Shown: positions 33,194 through 41,925, counted from the first letter of the stretch. The stretch: 44,976 nt of DNA from an uncultured Blautia sp. (GCA_905209435.1 CAJLTE010000015.1:1-44976), one strand, 5' to 3'. The notes: a model not told the origin generated them from the letters alone. Program-made: numbers and translations.

Positions 33194-34810
33194 ATGAGAG
33201 TATTAGAAGGTAAGTCCGTATTTTCCGGAATCGCAATTGGTAAGATTTCTATTCTGCAGAAAGCAGATACAAGCGTAAAGCGTACAAAAGTAGAAGATCC
33301 GGAAGCAGAGATCGCACGTGTACAGGAAGCAAAAGACAAAGCAGTTGCACAGCTTCAGAAGCTGTATGACAAGGCACTCCAGGAGGTAGGAGAGTCAGGC
33401 GCAGCTATTTTTGAAGTACATCAGATGATGCTGGATGATGAGGACTATCTGGATTCTATTGACAACATTATCCGTACAGAGAATGTAAACGCAGAGTATG
33501 CCGTAGCAACAACAGGTGACAACTTCGCAGATATGTTTGCACAGATGGACGATGACTACATGAAAGCAAGAGCTGCAGATGTAAAAGATATTTCAGACCG
33601 TCTGGTACGTGTATTATCCGGCCATGATGACGGAGATATGGATGCAGCAGAGCCATCTATCATTGTTGCTGAGGATCTGGCTCCAAGTGAGACCGTACAG
33701 ATGGATAAGAGCAAAGTTCTTGCATTTGTTACAAGAAAAGGTTCTTCCAATTCCCATACAGCAATCCTGGCAAGAACAATGAATATCCCGGCTCTGATCA
33801 ATATTGAATATGATGAGAGCATGGATGGAAAGATGGCAGTTGTAGACGGTAAAAATGGTTCACTTATCGTAGACCCGGATGCAGATACTCTGAAAAAATA
33901 CCAGGATCAGAAAGACGAAGAATTACGTCAGAGAGCAATGCTCAAAGAATTAAAAGGCAAGACAACTGAGACAAAGAGCGGACATAAGATTCATCTTTAT
34001 GCAAATATCGGAAGCACAGGAGATGTAGCAAGCGTACTGGCTAACGATGCAGAAGGTATTGGTCTTTTCAGAAGTGAGTTCATTTATCTGGAGAAAGACA
34101 ACTATCCGACAGAAGAAGAGCAGTTCCAGATTTATAAAGCAGTAGCACAGAATATGGCAGGAAAGAAAGTAATCATCCGTACACTGGATATCGGCGCAGA
34201 CAAGCAGATTGATTACTTTGATATGGCACACGAGGAGAATCCGGCAATGGGTTATCGTGCAATCCGTATCTGCCTGGACAGACCGGAAGTATTTAAGACA
34301 CAGCTTCGTGCACTGTTCAGAGCAAGCATGTATGGAAATATTTCCATCATGTATCCGATGATCATCTCTGTAACAGAAGTAAAACAGATCAAAGCGATCG
34401 TTGCAGAAGTTAAGAAAGAACTGACAGAGCAGGGTGTTCCGTTTAAGGATGACGTAGAGCAGGGTGTAATGATCGAGACACCTGCAGCAGTTATGATCAG
34501 TGATCTTCTTGCAAAAGAAGTTGATTTCTTCAGTATTGGTACAAATGATTTAACACAGTATACACTGGCAATTGACCGTCAGAACGCGAAACTGGACAAT
34601 ATTTATGATTCTCATCATGAAGCAGTGCTCCGCATGATCCAGATGGTAATTGATAATGCTCATAAAGAAGGTATCTGGGCAGGTATCTGCGGTGAGCTTG
34701 GTGCAGATACAACCATGACAGAGCGTTTCGTACAGATGGGTATTGACGAACTGTCTGTATCTCCGACATTTGTTCTTCCGGTTCGTAAGATCGTAAGAGA
34801 AATGGAATAA
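33194..34810 (+). CDS. ptsI: PTS Enzyme I (PEP-protein phosphotransferase)
   Basis: Enzyme I takes phosphate from PEP and transfers it to HPr. The 538-residue protein is slightly shorter than the usual 570-575. The active-site His188 is in GSSNSHTAILAR. The C-terminal PEP-binding barrel contains GIGLFRSEF, TLDIGADKQ, IMYPMI, and the Cys-containing signature GICGELGAD near 498. The N-terminal helical HPr-binding domain has the HQMMLDDEDYL motif. It lies in an operon with HPr and ends in a strong terminator; no sugar-specific EII genes are in the window. Confidence 0.95.
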   Translation: MRVLEGKSVFSGIAIGKISILQKADTSVKRTKVEDPEAEIARVQEAKDKAVAQLQKLYDKALQEVGESGAAIFEVHQMMLDDEDYLDSIDNIIRTENVNAEYAVATTGDNFADMFAQMDDDYMKARAADVKDISDRLVRVLSGHDDGDMDAAEPSIIVAEDLAPSETVQMDKSKVLAFVTRKGSSNSHTAILARTMNIPALINIEYDESMDGKMAVVDGKNGSLIVDPDADTLKKYQDQKDEELRQRAMLKELKGKTTETKSGHKIHLYANIGSTGDVASVLANDAEGIGLFRSEFIYLEKDNYPTEEEQFQIYKAVAQNMAGKKVIIRTLDIGADKQIDYFDMAHEENPAMGYRAIRICLDRPEVFKTQLRALFRASMYGNISIMYPMIISVTEVKQIKAIVAEVKKELTEQGVPFKDDVEQGVMIETPAAVMISDLLAKEVDFFSIGTNDLTQYTLAIDRQNAKLDNIYDSHHEAVLRMIQMVIDNAHKEGIWAGICGELGADTTMTERFVQMGIDELSVSPTFVLPVRKIVREME

Positions 34811-34846
34811 TTTTCCGTTTAGCTATATCTGATGTAAGATGAAAGG

Positions 34847-34908
34847 ATACTCTCTTTCAGGAAAACAGAGCAGACAATCTTCTGTTTTCCTGGGGAGAGT
34901 ATATTTAT
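34847..34908 (+). terminator. Long terminator hairpin after ptsI
   Basis: ATACTCTC and CAGGAAAACAGA on the left pair with TCTGTTTTCCTG and GAGAGTAT on the right, with a small internal loop, followed by ATTTATTT. Confidence 0.8.
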
Positions 34909-34938
34909 TTATGTAAAAAAGGAATTGCAGGATATTGT

Positions 34939-35907
34939 ATGAGAGATAATTTTGAGAAATTAAACCAGCTTCTGGAGCAGGAACAGTGTGAGTTTACAGG
35001 TATTCCGGATGGATTTACAGGGCAGACACAGGATAAAAAACTGCGTCTGATCTATCTGATGAATGACTGCGTGGAAAGTTTTCTGGTACTTGAGAATGCC
35101 AGAATGACAGGCAGCTATAAAAGCGGTTATGAAGGTTCTCTTGAAGCATCTGTAGAGAGGCAGGGAGAAGACTATGTGCTGGTGGTACATCAGGGAGATA
35201 CTTTATTTACAGTGTTTTTTGATGATGTGTTGTTTGAATATCAGTTATATGATTATGGAAATATCGGTCATTTCTGGATGAAGAAATACGAGAATCTCAG
35301 AGTAATGGAATATCAGATAGCGATCCTGCGTGATAAGTATGATTATCTTGGAGAAGAATTCTGTAATGAACAGGAGAGAGAACTTGCGATGTTGAAAGAA
35401 TTTCCGCCGCTGAGTTATCTCTTCTATCCGTCTGTGCCGGAGAAATATATTGTTCCTGTGGACAATCCGTGGGAAGTTTCCGAAGAGGCCCTGGAGGTAA
35501 TGAATAAGATCGCAAAAGAAGCAGGTGACAGGAAATTGCTGAAAGCTTTGCAGGAGTACCGGAAAACCGGAAGGGCATCGACGGCGAAGAAAATTGCAGT
35601 AATGTTGCGAAGAAGCAATCATATAGAAACAGTACATCTGCTTTCAGAGAAGATCAGACAGGCAGCGGAAAAATATCCTGCAAGAGATTTCGGCTGTGAA
35701 CAGAATACATATCTGCAGAATCTGATGAAAGAAGCCTGGAAAAAGAAAGAAGAAATTGAAAGTTTGGGAAAATCCAGAACATATTCTGTGGTTTATAAAG
35801 AAGAACCTTTTGTGTATGACTGCGATTCCATCTCATTTCAGGTATGCCTGATGACTGTAGAGAAAGGATTTCGTGATCAGAAGATTACACTGGAATATTT
35901 CAAATAG
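34939..35907 (+). CDS. Hypothetical protein, DUF3878-like
   Basis: A 322-residue soluble protein, without signal peptide or membrane helices. The first half is predicted mixed beta (LRLIYLMNDCVESFLVLENARM, VVHQGDTLFTVFFDDVLFEYQLYDYG), the second half largely helical with many Lys/Glu residues. Size, N-terminal pattern and apparent taxonomic range recall the DUF3878 family of Lachnospiraceae, but I make this link from memory and cannot verify it. It stands alone between the ptsI terminator and degV with no clear promoter, so it may depend on read-through. The ribosome site is AGGA, six bases ahead of the ATG. No function can be given. Confidence 0.7.
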   Translation: MRDNFEKLNQLLEQEQCEFTGIPDGFTGQTQDKKLRLIYLMNDCVESFLVLENARMTGSYKSGYEGSLEASVERQGEDYVLVVHQGDTLFTVFFDDVLFEYQLYDYGNIGHFWMKKYENLRVMEYQIAILRDKYDYLGEEFCNEQERELAMLKEFPPLSYLFYPSVPEKYIVPVDNPWEVSEEALEVMNKIAKEAGDRKLLKALQEYRKTGRASTAKKIAVMLRRSNHIETVHLLSEKIRQAAEKYPARDFGCEQNTYLQNLMKEAWKKKEEIESLGKSRTYSVVYKEEPFVYDCDSISFQVCLMTVEKGFRDQKITLEYFK

Positions 35908-35951
35908 ACAGTGGGATGATGAGGTGAATCAGAAAAAATTTATATTCTGGA

Positions 35952-35980
35952 TTGAGATACAGGGGAAAATATGGTACACT
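35952..35980 (+). promoter_or_regulatory. Promoter for degV
   Basis: TTGAGA (35952-35957), a 17-bp spacer and TACACT (35975-35980) form a good sigma-A promoter, leaving a leader of about 165 nt before degV. Confidence 0.65.
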
Positions 35981-36063
35981 AAGCACAGCATGGATTTTTA
36001 TGTAATGAATACACAAATGCAGTTACATAAGAATGGAATGAACATTTTGAGTATAATTATCCG

Positions 36064-36111
36064 TTTTCCGGAACTGGAGTTTTGCAGTATATAACCAGAC
36101 TTTTCCGGAAC
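36064..36111 (+). repeat. Paired TTTTCCGGAAC motifs in the degV leader
   Basis: TTTTCCGGAAC occurs at 36064-36074 and again at 36101-36111. Each core TTCCGGAA is self-complementary, so the two could bind a dimeric regulator or pair with each other in RNA. Confidence 0.5.
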
Positions 36112-36151
36112 AGAGATTTATCAGGAAACCACAGGAAAAGGAGACATGAAC

Positions 36152-37024
36152 ATGGGAAAGATTGCCATTGTCACAGACAGTAACAGCGGCATAACACAGG
36201 ACCAGGCAAGAGAACTTGGAATCAGCGTAATTCCAATGCCTTTTTATATTAACGAGAAGCTTTATCTTGAAGGAATCACTCTTTCACAGGAAGAGTTTTA
36301 TGAGAGACTTAAGAATGATGAGGCTATTTCTACTTCACAGCCGGGGCCGGCAGATGTATGCGGACTCTGGAATACATTACTGGAAAAGTATGATGAAGTA
36401 GTGCACATTCCAATGTCAAGCGGACTGAGTGCATCCTGCGATACAGCAATGGGACTGGCTCAGGAATATGATGGAAGGGTACATGTGGTAGACAACCAGA
36501 GAATTTCTGTTACACAGAGACAATCTGTGCTGGATGCTCTTACTTTAAGAGAAGCAGGCAGAAACGCAGCACAGATCAAACAGGTTCTTGAGGAGCAGAA
36601 ACTGGATTCCAGTATTTATATTACACTGGAAACTCTGAAATATCTTAAGAAGGGCGGCAGAATCACTCCTGCGGCAGCAGCCATCGGGACTGTTCTGAAT
36701 TTAAAACCTGTACTTCAGATTCAGGGTGAGAAACTGGATGCATATTCTAAAACAAGAGGCAAGAAGCAGGCAAAACGTGTCATGCTTAAAGCCATGCAGA
36801 ATGACTGGGAGAACCGCTTCGCAGAATATGTAAAACGCGGCGAAATGTGCCTGCAGTCTGCATATACAGGAAATGAGGAGGAAGCTCTGGAATTTAAGAA
36901 AGAGATCGAAGAGTCATTCCCTGGAATTGAGATTGTACAGAATCCACTGTCATTAAGTGTTGCATGCCATATCGGGCATGGTGCCATTGCTGTTGCATGT
37001 TCAAGAAGAGTGGTAGTGGACTGA
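36152..37024 (+). CDS. DegV-family fatty-acid-binding protein
   Basis: A 290-residue DegV-fold protein: N-terminal IVTDSNSGITQDQARELGI, IPMPFYINEK, the conserved TSQPGPADV (Thr/Ser ligands for the fatty-acid carboxylate) near residue 61, IPMSSGLSASCDTA near 91, and the second-domain LKYLKKGGRITPAAAAIG. FakB proteins of this family deliver fatty acids to FakA kinase; whether this paralogue does so is unknown, since no fakA is nearby. I place the start at 36152, eight bases after GGAG; the ATG at 36146 is only two bases from it. A TTCCGGAA repeat pair lies in the leader. Confidence 0.92.
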   Translation: MGKIAIVTDSNSGITQDQARELGISVIPMPFYINEKLYLEGITLSQEEFYERLKNDEAISTSQPGPADVCGLWNTLLEKYDEVVHIPMSSGLSASCDTAMGLAQEYDGRVHVVDNQRISVTQRQSVLDALTLREAGRNAAQIKQVLEEQKLDSSIYITLETLKYLKKGGRITPAAAAIGTVLNLKPVLQIQGEKLDAYSKTRGKKQAKRVMLKAMQNDWENRFAEYVKRGEMCLQSAYTGNEEEALEFKKEIEESFPGIEIVQNPLSLSVACHIGHGAIAVACSRRVVVD

Positions 37025-37047
37025 TTTAGTTGAATCAGATAATGAGG

Positions 37048-37075
37048 CGGACATTTTTGTCTGTCTGACTATAAA
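37048..37075 (+). promoter_or_regulatory. Possible promoter for argS
   Basis: CGGACA (37048-37053), a 16-bp spacer and TATAAA (37070-37075) lie 29 bp before argS; each hexamer deviates from consensus. Confidence 0.35.
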
Positions 37076-37103
37076 ATAGAACGATTTGAGGAGTTAGGAA
37101 AGA

Positions 37104-38870
37104 ATGAAAAAACTGATGGAACAGATGGCGGAAGAACTTTCCGCAGCATTTGAAAAAGCCGGATATGACCCATCCTACGGAAAGGTAACCGTATCCAACA
37201 GACCGGACCTTTGCGAATTTCAGTGTAACGGTGCCATGGCAGGAGCCAAAGCATATAAGAAAGCACCGTTTATGATCGCTGATGACGTAGTGGCATACTT
37301 AAAAGACAGCCAGGTTTTCTCCATGGCAGAAGTTGTAAAGCCGGGATTTATCAACCTGAAAGTAAAAGGTGAGTTTCTTGCAGATTATTTAAAAGCAATG
37401 GCAGCAGACGAGAAACTTTCCGTATCTGCCGCAAAAGAGCCGAAAACAATTATCATTGACTATGGCGGACCAAACGTTGCAAAACCTCTTCATGTAGGAC
37501 ATCTTCGTTCGGCAATCATTGGAGAGAGCATTAAGAGAATTGGTCGTTTCGTTGGACATAAAGTGATCGGTGACGTACATCTGGGAGACTGGGGACTGCA
37601 GATGGGTCTGATTATTACAGAACTGAAACACAGAAAACCGGAGCTGGTTTATTTTGATGATTCCTACACAGGAGAATATCCGGAGGAAGCACCATTTACG
37701 ATCAGCGAACTGGAAGAGATTTATCCATGTGCAAGCGGAAAGTCCAAAGAGGATGAAGCATACAGAAACGAAGCTCTGGAAGCAACACATCTTCTTCAGC
37801 AGGGCAAACCGGGATATATGGCTCTCTGGAACCACATCATGAATGTGTCTGTTACAGACCTGAAACGCAACTATGACAAATTAAACGTATCTTTCGATCT
37901 CTGGAAAAAGGAATCTGATGCACAGCCATACATTCCGGGTATGGTTGAGGATATGAAAGAGAAAGGATATGCCTATGTAGATCAGGGGGCACTTGTAGTA
38001 GATGTAAAAGAAGAAAATGATACAAAGGAAATCCCTCCATGTATGCTTCTGAAATCAGACGGAGCTTCTCTCTACACAACTACAGACCTTGCAACAATCG
38101 TAGAGCGTATGAAATTATTTAACCCGGATGAAATCCTGTATGTCGTTGACAAACGTCAGGAACTTCACTTTATCCAGGTATTCCGCTGTGCAAGAAAGAC
38201 AGGACTTGTAAAAGATGATACAAAGCTTTCTTTCCTTGGATTCGGAACTATGAACGGAAAGGACGGCAAACCGTTCAAGACAAGAGAAGGCGGCGTTATG
38301 CGTCTGGAAACTCTCATCAAAGATATCAACGAAGAGATGTTTACCAAGATTGTTGAGAACCGCAGCGTAAAAGATAAAGATGCAAAAGAAACAGCTGAGA
38401 TCGTAGGACTTTCCGCAATCAAATATGGTGATCTTTCTAACCAGGCTACCAAGGATTACATCTTTGATATTGACAGATTTACATCATTTGAAGGAAATAC
38501 AGGCCCGTATATCCTTTATACGATCGTTCGTATCAAATCCATCCTGAACCGTTTTGTAGAAGAGGGTGGTAATCTTGAAGCAGGTGCGATCCTTGATCCT
38601 GTAAACGACAGCCAGAAGAATCTGATGCTCCAGCTGACAGGCTTCGGCGCAACTGTAGAGAACGCTTTCGAAGAAAAAGCACCGCATAAGATCTGTGCAT
38701 ATATTTACGAAGTATCCAATGCATTCAACAGCTTTTATCATGAAACAAAGATCCTCAGTGAAGAGAACGAAGCACAGAAAGCTTCCTTCATCCAGCTGCT
38801 GAAACTTACAAAGAAAGTTCTGGAGACATGCATCGACCTTCTCGGATTCTCTGCACCGGACAGAATGTAA
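37104..38870 (+). CDS. argS: Arginyl-tRNA synthetase
   Basis: ArgRS charges tRNA-Arg. The 588-residue class I enzyme has an N-terminal Add-1 domain (NRPDLCEFQCNGAMAGAKAYKK), the HIGH-type motif as PLHVGHLRSAIIGE near residue 130, WGLQMG, and the second signature region as GKPFKTREGGVMRL in place of a canonical KMSKS, a known variation in this family. The C-terminal helical anticodon domain ends in the typical short LLGFSAPDRM (equivalent to the usual LGI...PERM). The start follows GAGGAGTTAGG. It stands alone after degV. Confidence 0.95.
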   Translation: MKKLMEQMAEELSAAFEKAGYDPSYGKVTVSNRPDLCEFQCNGAMAGAKAYKKAPFMIADDVVAYLKDSQVFSMAEVVKPGFINLKVKGEFLADYLKAMAADEKLSVSAAKEPKTIIIDYGGPNVAKPLHVGHLRSAIIGESIKRIGRFVGHKVIGDVHLGDWGLQMGLIITELKHRKPELVYFDDSYTGEYPEEAPFTISELEEIYPCASGKSKEDEAYRNEALEATHLLQQGKPGYMALWNHIMNVSVTDLKRNYDKLNVSFDLWKKESDAQPYIPGMVEDMKEKGYAYVDQGALVVDVKEENDTKEIPPCMLLKSDGASLYTTTDLATIVERMKLFNPDEILYVVDKRQELHFIQVFRCARKTGLVKDDTKLSFLGFGTMNGKDGKPFKTREGGVMRLETLIKDINEEMFTKIVENRSVKDKDAKETAEIVGLSAIKYGDLSNQATKDYIFDIDRFTSFEGNTGPYILYTIVRIKSILNRFVEEGGNLEAGAILDPVNDSQKNLMLQLTGFGATVENAFEEKAPHKICAYIYEVSNAFNSFYHETKILSEENEAQKASFIQLLKLTKKVLETCIDLLGFSAPDRM

Positions 38871-38923
38871 AAACAATAAATTAATTTATACGGTTACTAT
38901 GGATCTGCAAGGAGGAATTGCTT

Positions 38924-39115
38924 ATGAAAAACAAGAAAATCCGCAGATGTATATTGGCAATATGGCTTATAATAGCTGTTGTTCTTCTGACGCTGGTATA
39001 CAGATATAATGGCAATGAAAAAGCAGAACAGATTATCTCGAAACTGGTATGGATATATGTTTTTGCTTCCTGCATCATGACAGGAGTTATGTATAAATTA
39101 AAGAAAAAGAAATGA
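38924..39115 (+). CDS. Small two-helix membrane protein, unknown
   Basis: A 63-residue protein: basic start MKNKKIRRC, helix 1 at about 8-26 (ILAIWLIIAVVLLTLVYRY), a short polar loop, helix 2 at about 40-57 (KLVWIYVFASCIMTGVMYKL) and a Lys-rich end KKKK. Both termini are positively charged, so both are likely cytosolic, with the loop outside. A strong ribosome site GGAGG lies eight bases before the ATG and a terminator follows directly, supporting a real gene. I do not recognise the family. Confidence 0.7.
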   Translation: MKNKKIRRCILAIWLIIAVVLLTLVYRYNGNEKAEQIISKLVWIYVFASCIMTGVMYKLKKKK

Positions 39116-39133
39116 AATTCGACAATAAATTCA

Positions 39134-39168
39134 AGCCCTGTTTACATATATTGTAAATGGGGCTTTTC
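39134..39168 (+). terminator. Terminator after the small membrane protein gene
   Basis: AGCCCTGTTTACA (39134-39146) pairs with TGTAAATGGGGCT (39152-39164) through two imperfect positions, followed by TTTC. Confidence 0.7.
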
Positions 39169-39286
39169 AAAAAGAACAAAATGTGCTATCATATACATAT
39201 CTAGTCTATGAGTGATGAAATTCTTTCATCATATTTTCCATTTTATAGTTTAATTAAATAAATTGTGGAACAGTTATTGGCTTATG

Positions 39287-39323
39287 AGCAAGTAGCGAAG
39301 CGGATTGTAAATATCCGTTTGAC
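39287..39323 (+). repeat. Dispersed leader repeat, copy 2 (AGCAAGTAGCGAAGCGGAT family)
   Basis: Identical for 19 bases to 4753-4771 and 32 of 37 overall. Here AGCGGAT pairs with ATCCGTT to give a hairpin with a TGTAA-type loop. It lies 73 bases upstream of the kinase gene, again in a leader on the same strand. The remaining spacer from 39169 to 39395 shows no gene and no convincing promoter pair. Confidence 0.7.
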
Positions 39324-39395
39324 AATTGAATAGGAGAGACTTGACAGCCCTGAATTTTCAATAAAAAACATTTGATTATATGAGGAGGTGCGCCA

Positions 39396-40652
39396 GTGAA
39401 TTTATCTGGAACTGTATTAAAAGGGCGCTACTGTATTTTGGAGCCTGTTGGAAAAGGTGGCGGAGGGAAAGTCTATCTTGCCAGAGACCTGGAATTGGGC
39501 GTTTTATGGGCAGTAAAAGAAATACAGGCATCCGGCAAAAGTGAAGCTCGGATGCTTCTGAAACTTTCTCATCCATCTCTGCCAAAGATGATAGATTACA
39601 TAGAAGATGATCAGAAATGCTATCTTGTTATGGAATATGTCAGGGGAAAATCCCTGGGTGAGTATTTAAGAGACGGAAAACGTTTTTCTGCAAATGAAAT
39701 CGTTAAATATGGAATGGAGATTGTTGATGTATTCTCCTATTTTCATAACAGGAAACCGCCAGTTTTTTATGGAGATCTTAAACCAGACAATCTAATGCTG
39801 GGCGAGAATGGCAGATTATATCTGATCGATCTGGGTGGTGCTGTAAATGGATATAAATATCAGCATAAAGTATGTACAGGCACAACCGGCTTTGCAGCAC
39901 CGGAACAATATGAAGGTAAGATAAACGCAGCAACAGATATTTATACATTTGGAAAAACATTATCTGCTTTATGTGGAAAGACTGACTATCTGTTATTTAT
40001 TCGGAATATGCAATTGTTCTGGCTTATTTTCAGATGCTGCATGAAGAAGCCGGAAATGCGTTATCAGAACATGCAGACTGTACAGAAAAAACTAAGCAGG
40101 ATCCAAAAGAGACAAAGTCAGAGTAAAATTAAAAACATGCTGGTTTTGTCAGGGAGCAGCATTGTTTTTGCAGTAATAGCTGTCTTTCTTCTATTCAGTT
40201 CTAATCTGGTATCCGGTTCCAGACCATTTAATTTCTATGAAGAACTGACTGCTATTACAGACCTCTATTATCAGGAAGAATTTCAAAACGGCAGTAAAGC
40301 GGATCAGGAGAAAATTTGTGAGCATGCAGATATCAGACTGCGGGAATTACAAAAGCAATGTACAGAAAAAGAAGAATCCCGAAAGATTCTGCAGCTTCTG
40401 GCAGTAAACAGCGAATATCAGGAGAATTACGAAAATGCCGGGCTCTACTTTGAACAGATGCTTCTCTATGATGAAACCTACAGAGCCGGATACGGTGAAT
40501 ATGGAATGTTTCTGCTCCGCACCGGACAACAGGAAGCCAGTCAGACACTATGGACGGAATATAAGTCGAAAGAAACGATGTTAGATGATACAGTCAGCAG
40601 AAATCTGAGATTATGGGAAAAGGAGATGAGTAAGATTGAAGAAAAATCGTAA
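39396..40652 (+). CDS. Transmembrane Ser/Thr protein kinase (Hanks type)
   Basis: A 418-residue kinase. The kinase domain (about 1-235) has the Gly loop GKGGGGKVY, Lys41 in AVKEI, catalytic loop YGDLKPDNLML with Asp127, a metal-binding DLG (Asp145) in place of DFG, and the activation segment GTTGFAAPEQY. Because the HRD motif reads YGD, it lacks the Arg that couples activation-loop phosphorylation to activity. A membrane helix lies at about 248-270, and the outer about 145 residues (FNFYEELTAITDLYYQEEF and on) look helical and TPR-like; no PASTA repeats. It starts with GTG behind GAGGAGGTG. The next gene overlaps its 3' end by 17 bases, so the two are probably co-translated. Substrate unknown. 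Confidence 0.88.
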   Translation: MNLSGTVLKGRYCILEPVGKGGGGKVYLARDLELGVLWAVKEIQASGKSEARMLLKLSHPSLPKMIDYIEDDQKCYLVMEYVRGKSLGEYLRDGKRFSANEIVKYGMEIVDVFSYFHNRKPPVFYGDLKPDNLMLGENGRLYLIDLGGAVNGYKYQHKVCTGTTGFAAPEQYEGKINAATDIYTFGKTLSALCGKTDYLLFIRNMQLFWLIFRCCMKKPEMRYQNMQTVQKKLSRIQKRQSQSKIKNMLVLSGSSIVFAVIAVFLLFSSNLVSGSRPFNFYEELTAITDLYYQEEFQNGSKADQEKICEHADIRLRELQKQCTEKEESRKILQLLAVNSEYQENYENAGLYFEQMLLYDETYRAGYGEYGMFLLRTGQQEASQTLWTEYKSKETMLDDTVSRNLRLWEKEMSKIEEKS

Positions 40653-41556
40653 CAGACTTTTAATTATAATATCCGTATGTTTATGCCTGTACCTGACTTC
40701 AACTATCTCTGCTATGCAGATGGGCGGCTTTGATATTGATGTGGGAAATGGAGAGAACAGTAGCTGGCAATGGCAGGAAGAACAGCAGTGGAATCAGAGC
40801 AGCTGGGAGAATACATGGGAAAACAGCTGGCAGACTGGTGACAACACATCAGAAACTCCTGCACAGAACAATCAGACAAAGGACAATGAATATCCATATA
40901 ATTCTGATATAGGAAACGGAACACAGGATAATACACAGCAATGGAATGATATACAGCAGAGCGGCACTGACTGGAATAACGGCAGTCAGTGGAACAACAA
41001 TTCACAATGGTATAATAATTCCCAGAGTAATAACGATACTCAGAATAATAACACCCAGAGCAATAATAATTCTGCATGGAATAACCAATCTCAAATAGAT
41101 AATAACATGCAGACTACACCCCAGACAGATAAATTCACTGTTAAAATCCCAGAAGAAACCTCACCAACATCAACCCCGGTACCAACACCCAAGCCAGCAA
41201 AAAAGAAAAATAAGAAGAAACAGAATAAAACAGAGAAAGAAAACAAAAGTACAGTTAATTCCAAAGAGTTTCAAAATGAAGAAAATCAAGGGGATATTGT
41301 TAAATATACACGTATAAAAGATGAGTCTGTAGTATTTCAATACATACAAGGTTCAGAGAATCCCTATATTTTACAAATTAAGACAATATCTCAAGGCTCT
41401 GTTCAGATCTTATCCTTTCGCCTTAACGGAACAGAATGTCCCTGGCACTGGGAAGAAGATTACATCATACCAGATATGGAAGATAACAAGGTGGAAGAAA
41501 TAGAATTATTGGCTATTTCTCAAGGTGGAAAACTGATAAAATTTATATCTGATTAA
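40636..41556 (+). CDS. Secreted Gln/Asn/Trp-rich protein
   Basis: A 306-residue exported protein: signal peptide (about 1-26, with STISA before the likely cleavage), then about 125 residues of Asn, Gln, Ser and Trp (for example NNGSQWNNNSQWYNNS), a PTSTPVPTPKP hinge near 180, a Lys-rich patch (KKKNKKKQNK), and a compact C-terminal domain of about 85 residues (VVFQYIQGSENPYILQIKTI and on). The composition is prion-like, or like a flexible wall-spanning arm. The start is a TTG ten bases after AAGGAG, inside the end of the kinase gene. No family recognised; the coupled kinase suggests a common surface function. Confidence 0.72.
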   Translation: MKKNRNRLLIIISVCLCLYLTSTISAMQMGGFDIDVGNGENSSWQWQEEQQWNQSSWENTWENSWQTGDNTSETPAQNNQTKDNEYPYNSDIGNGTQDNTQQWNDIQQSGTDWNNGSQWNNNSQWYNNSQSNNDTQNNNTQSNNNSAWNNQSQIDNNMQTTPQTDKFTVKIPEETSPTSTPVPTPKPAKKKNKKKQNKTEKENKSTVNSKEFQNEENQGDIVKYTRIKDESVVFQYIQGSENPYILQIKTISQGSVQILSFRLNGTECPWHWEEDYIIPDMEDNKVEEIELLAISQGGKLIKFISD

Positions 41557-41557
41557 G

Positions 41558-41601
41558 AAAAAAGAAGCATTTCAGAAATAAATCTGATTGGCTCCTTTTT
41601 T
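41558..41601. terminator. Terminator after the Gln/Asn-rich protein gene
   Basis: AAAAAAGAAGC (41558-41568) faces GCTCCTTTTTT (41591-41601) with one mismatch; an inner CAGA/TCTG adds to the stem. T-runs are available for both directions. Confidence 0.65.
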
Positions 41602-41791
41602 ATCTAGGGTAGGTGTATTTTGCTTTTTGCAATAAAATATCAGCCCAATTTCTTTCGTGACGTAATACTCTGAGAATATGAATTTCTTTAGGACCAGACT
41701 CCATATCATCAATTCCTCTGTCTAACATATGGAGAAGAGCAAGATCTGCCTGGCTTTTATCGGGTGTAGGGATTTCTTTTGATAATTTCAT
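41600..41791 (-). pseudogene. Possible fused scar of a type II toxin-antitoxin pair
   Basis: This 63-residue frame reads as two unlike halves. Residues 1-33 (ending DLALLHMLDRGIDDMESG) resemble the start of a small antitoxin, where a GxxDMExG segment is common. Residues 35-55 (EIHILRVLRHERNWADILL) resemble the final strand and helix of a RelE/ParE toxin. The simplest reading is an internal deletion that joined antitoxin start to toxin end. It could instead be a small intact protein. On the minus strand a TATAAT-like sequence precedes it, but the ribosome site (AGAGTGAT) is weak. The assignment is from motif memory only. Confidence 0.4.
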
Positions 41792-41925
41792 ATAATCACT
41801 CTATTCCTACGATTATAATATTATGACTGTTAGAAGTATCTGTTCATAGTTTATCATGAAGCGAAGAGTAATACAATCATAATATTTTGACAAATTTCGA
41901 CATAGCATAGAAAAGAAAAAGTACA

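Noticed and set aside
35873..36094. Short frame between the DUF3878-like gene and degV
   Set aside because: It overlaps the preceding gene, has no ribosome site and runs through the degV promoter and leader.
36064..36111. CRISPR-like repeat
   Set aside because: Only two copies of an 11-mer; no array, no cas genes in the window.
39319..39346. Two TTGACA motifs before the kinase gene as a promoter
   Set aside because: Neither has a convincing -10 hexamer at 16-18 bp.
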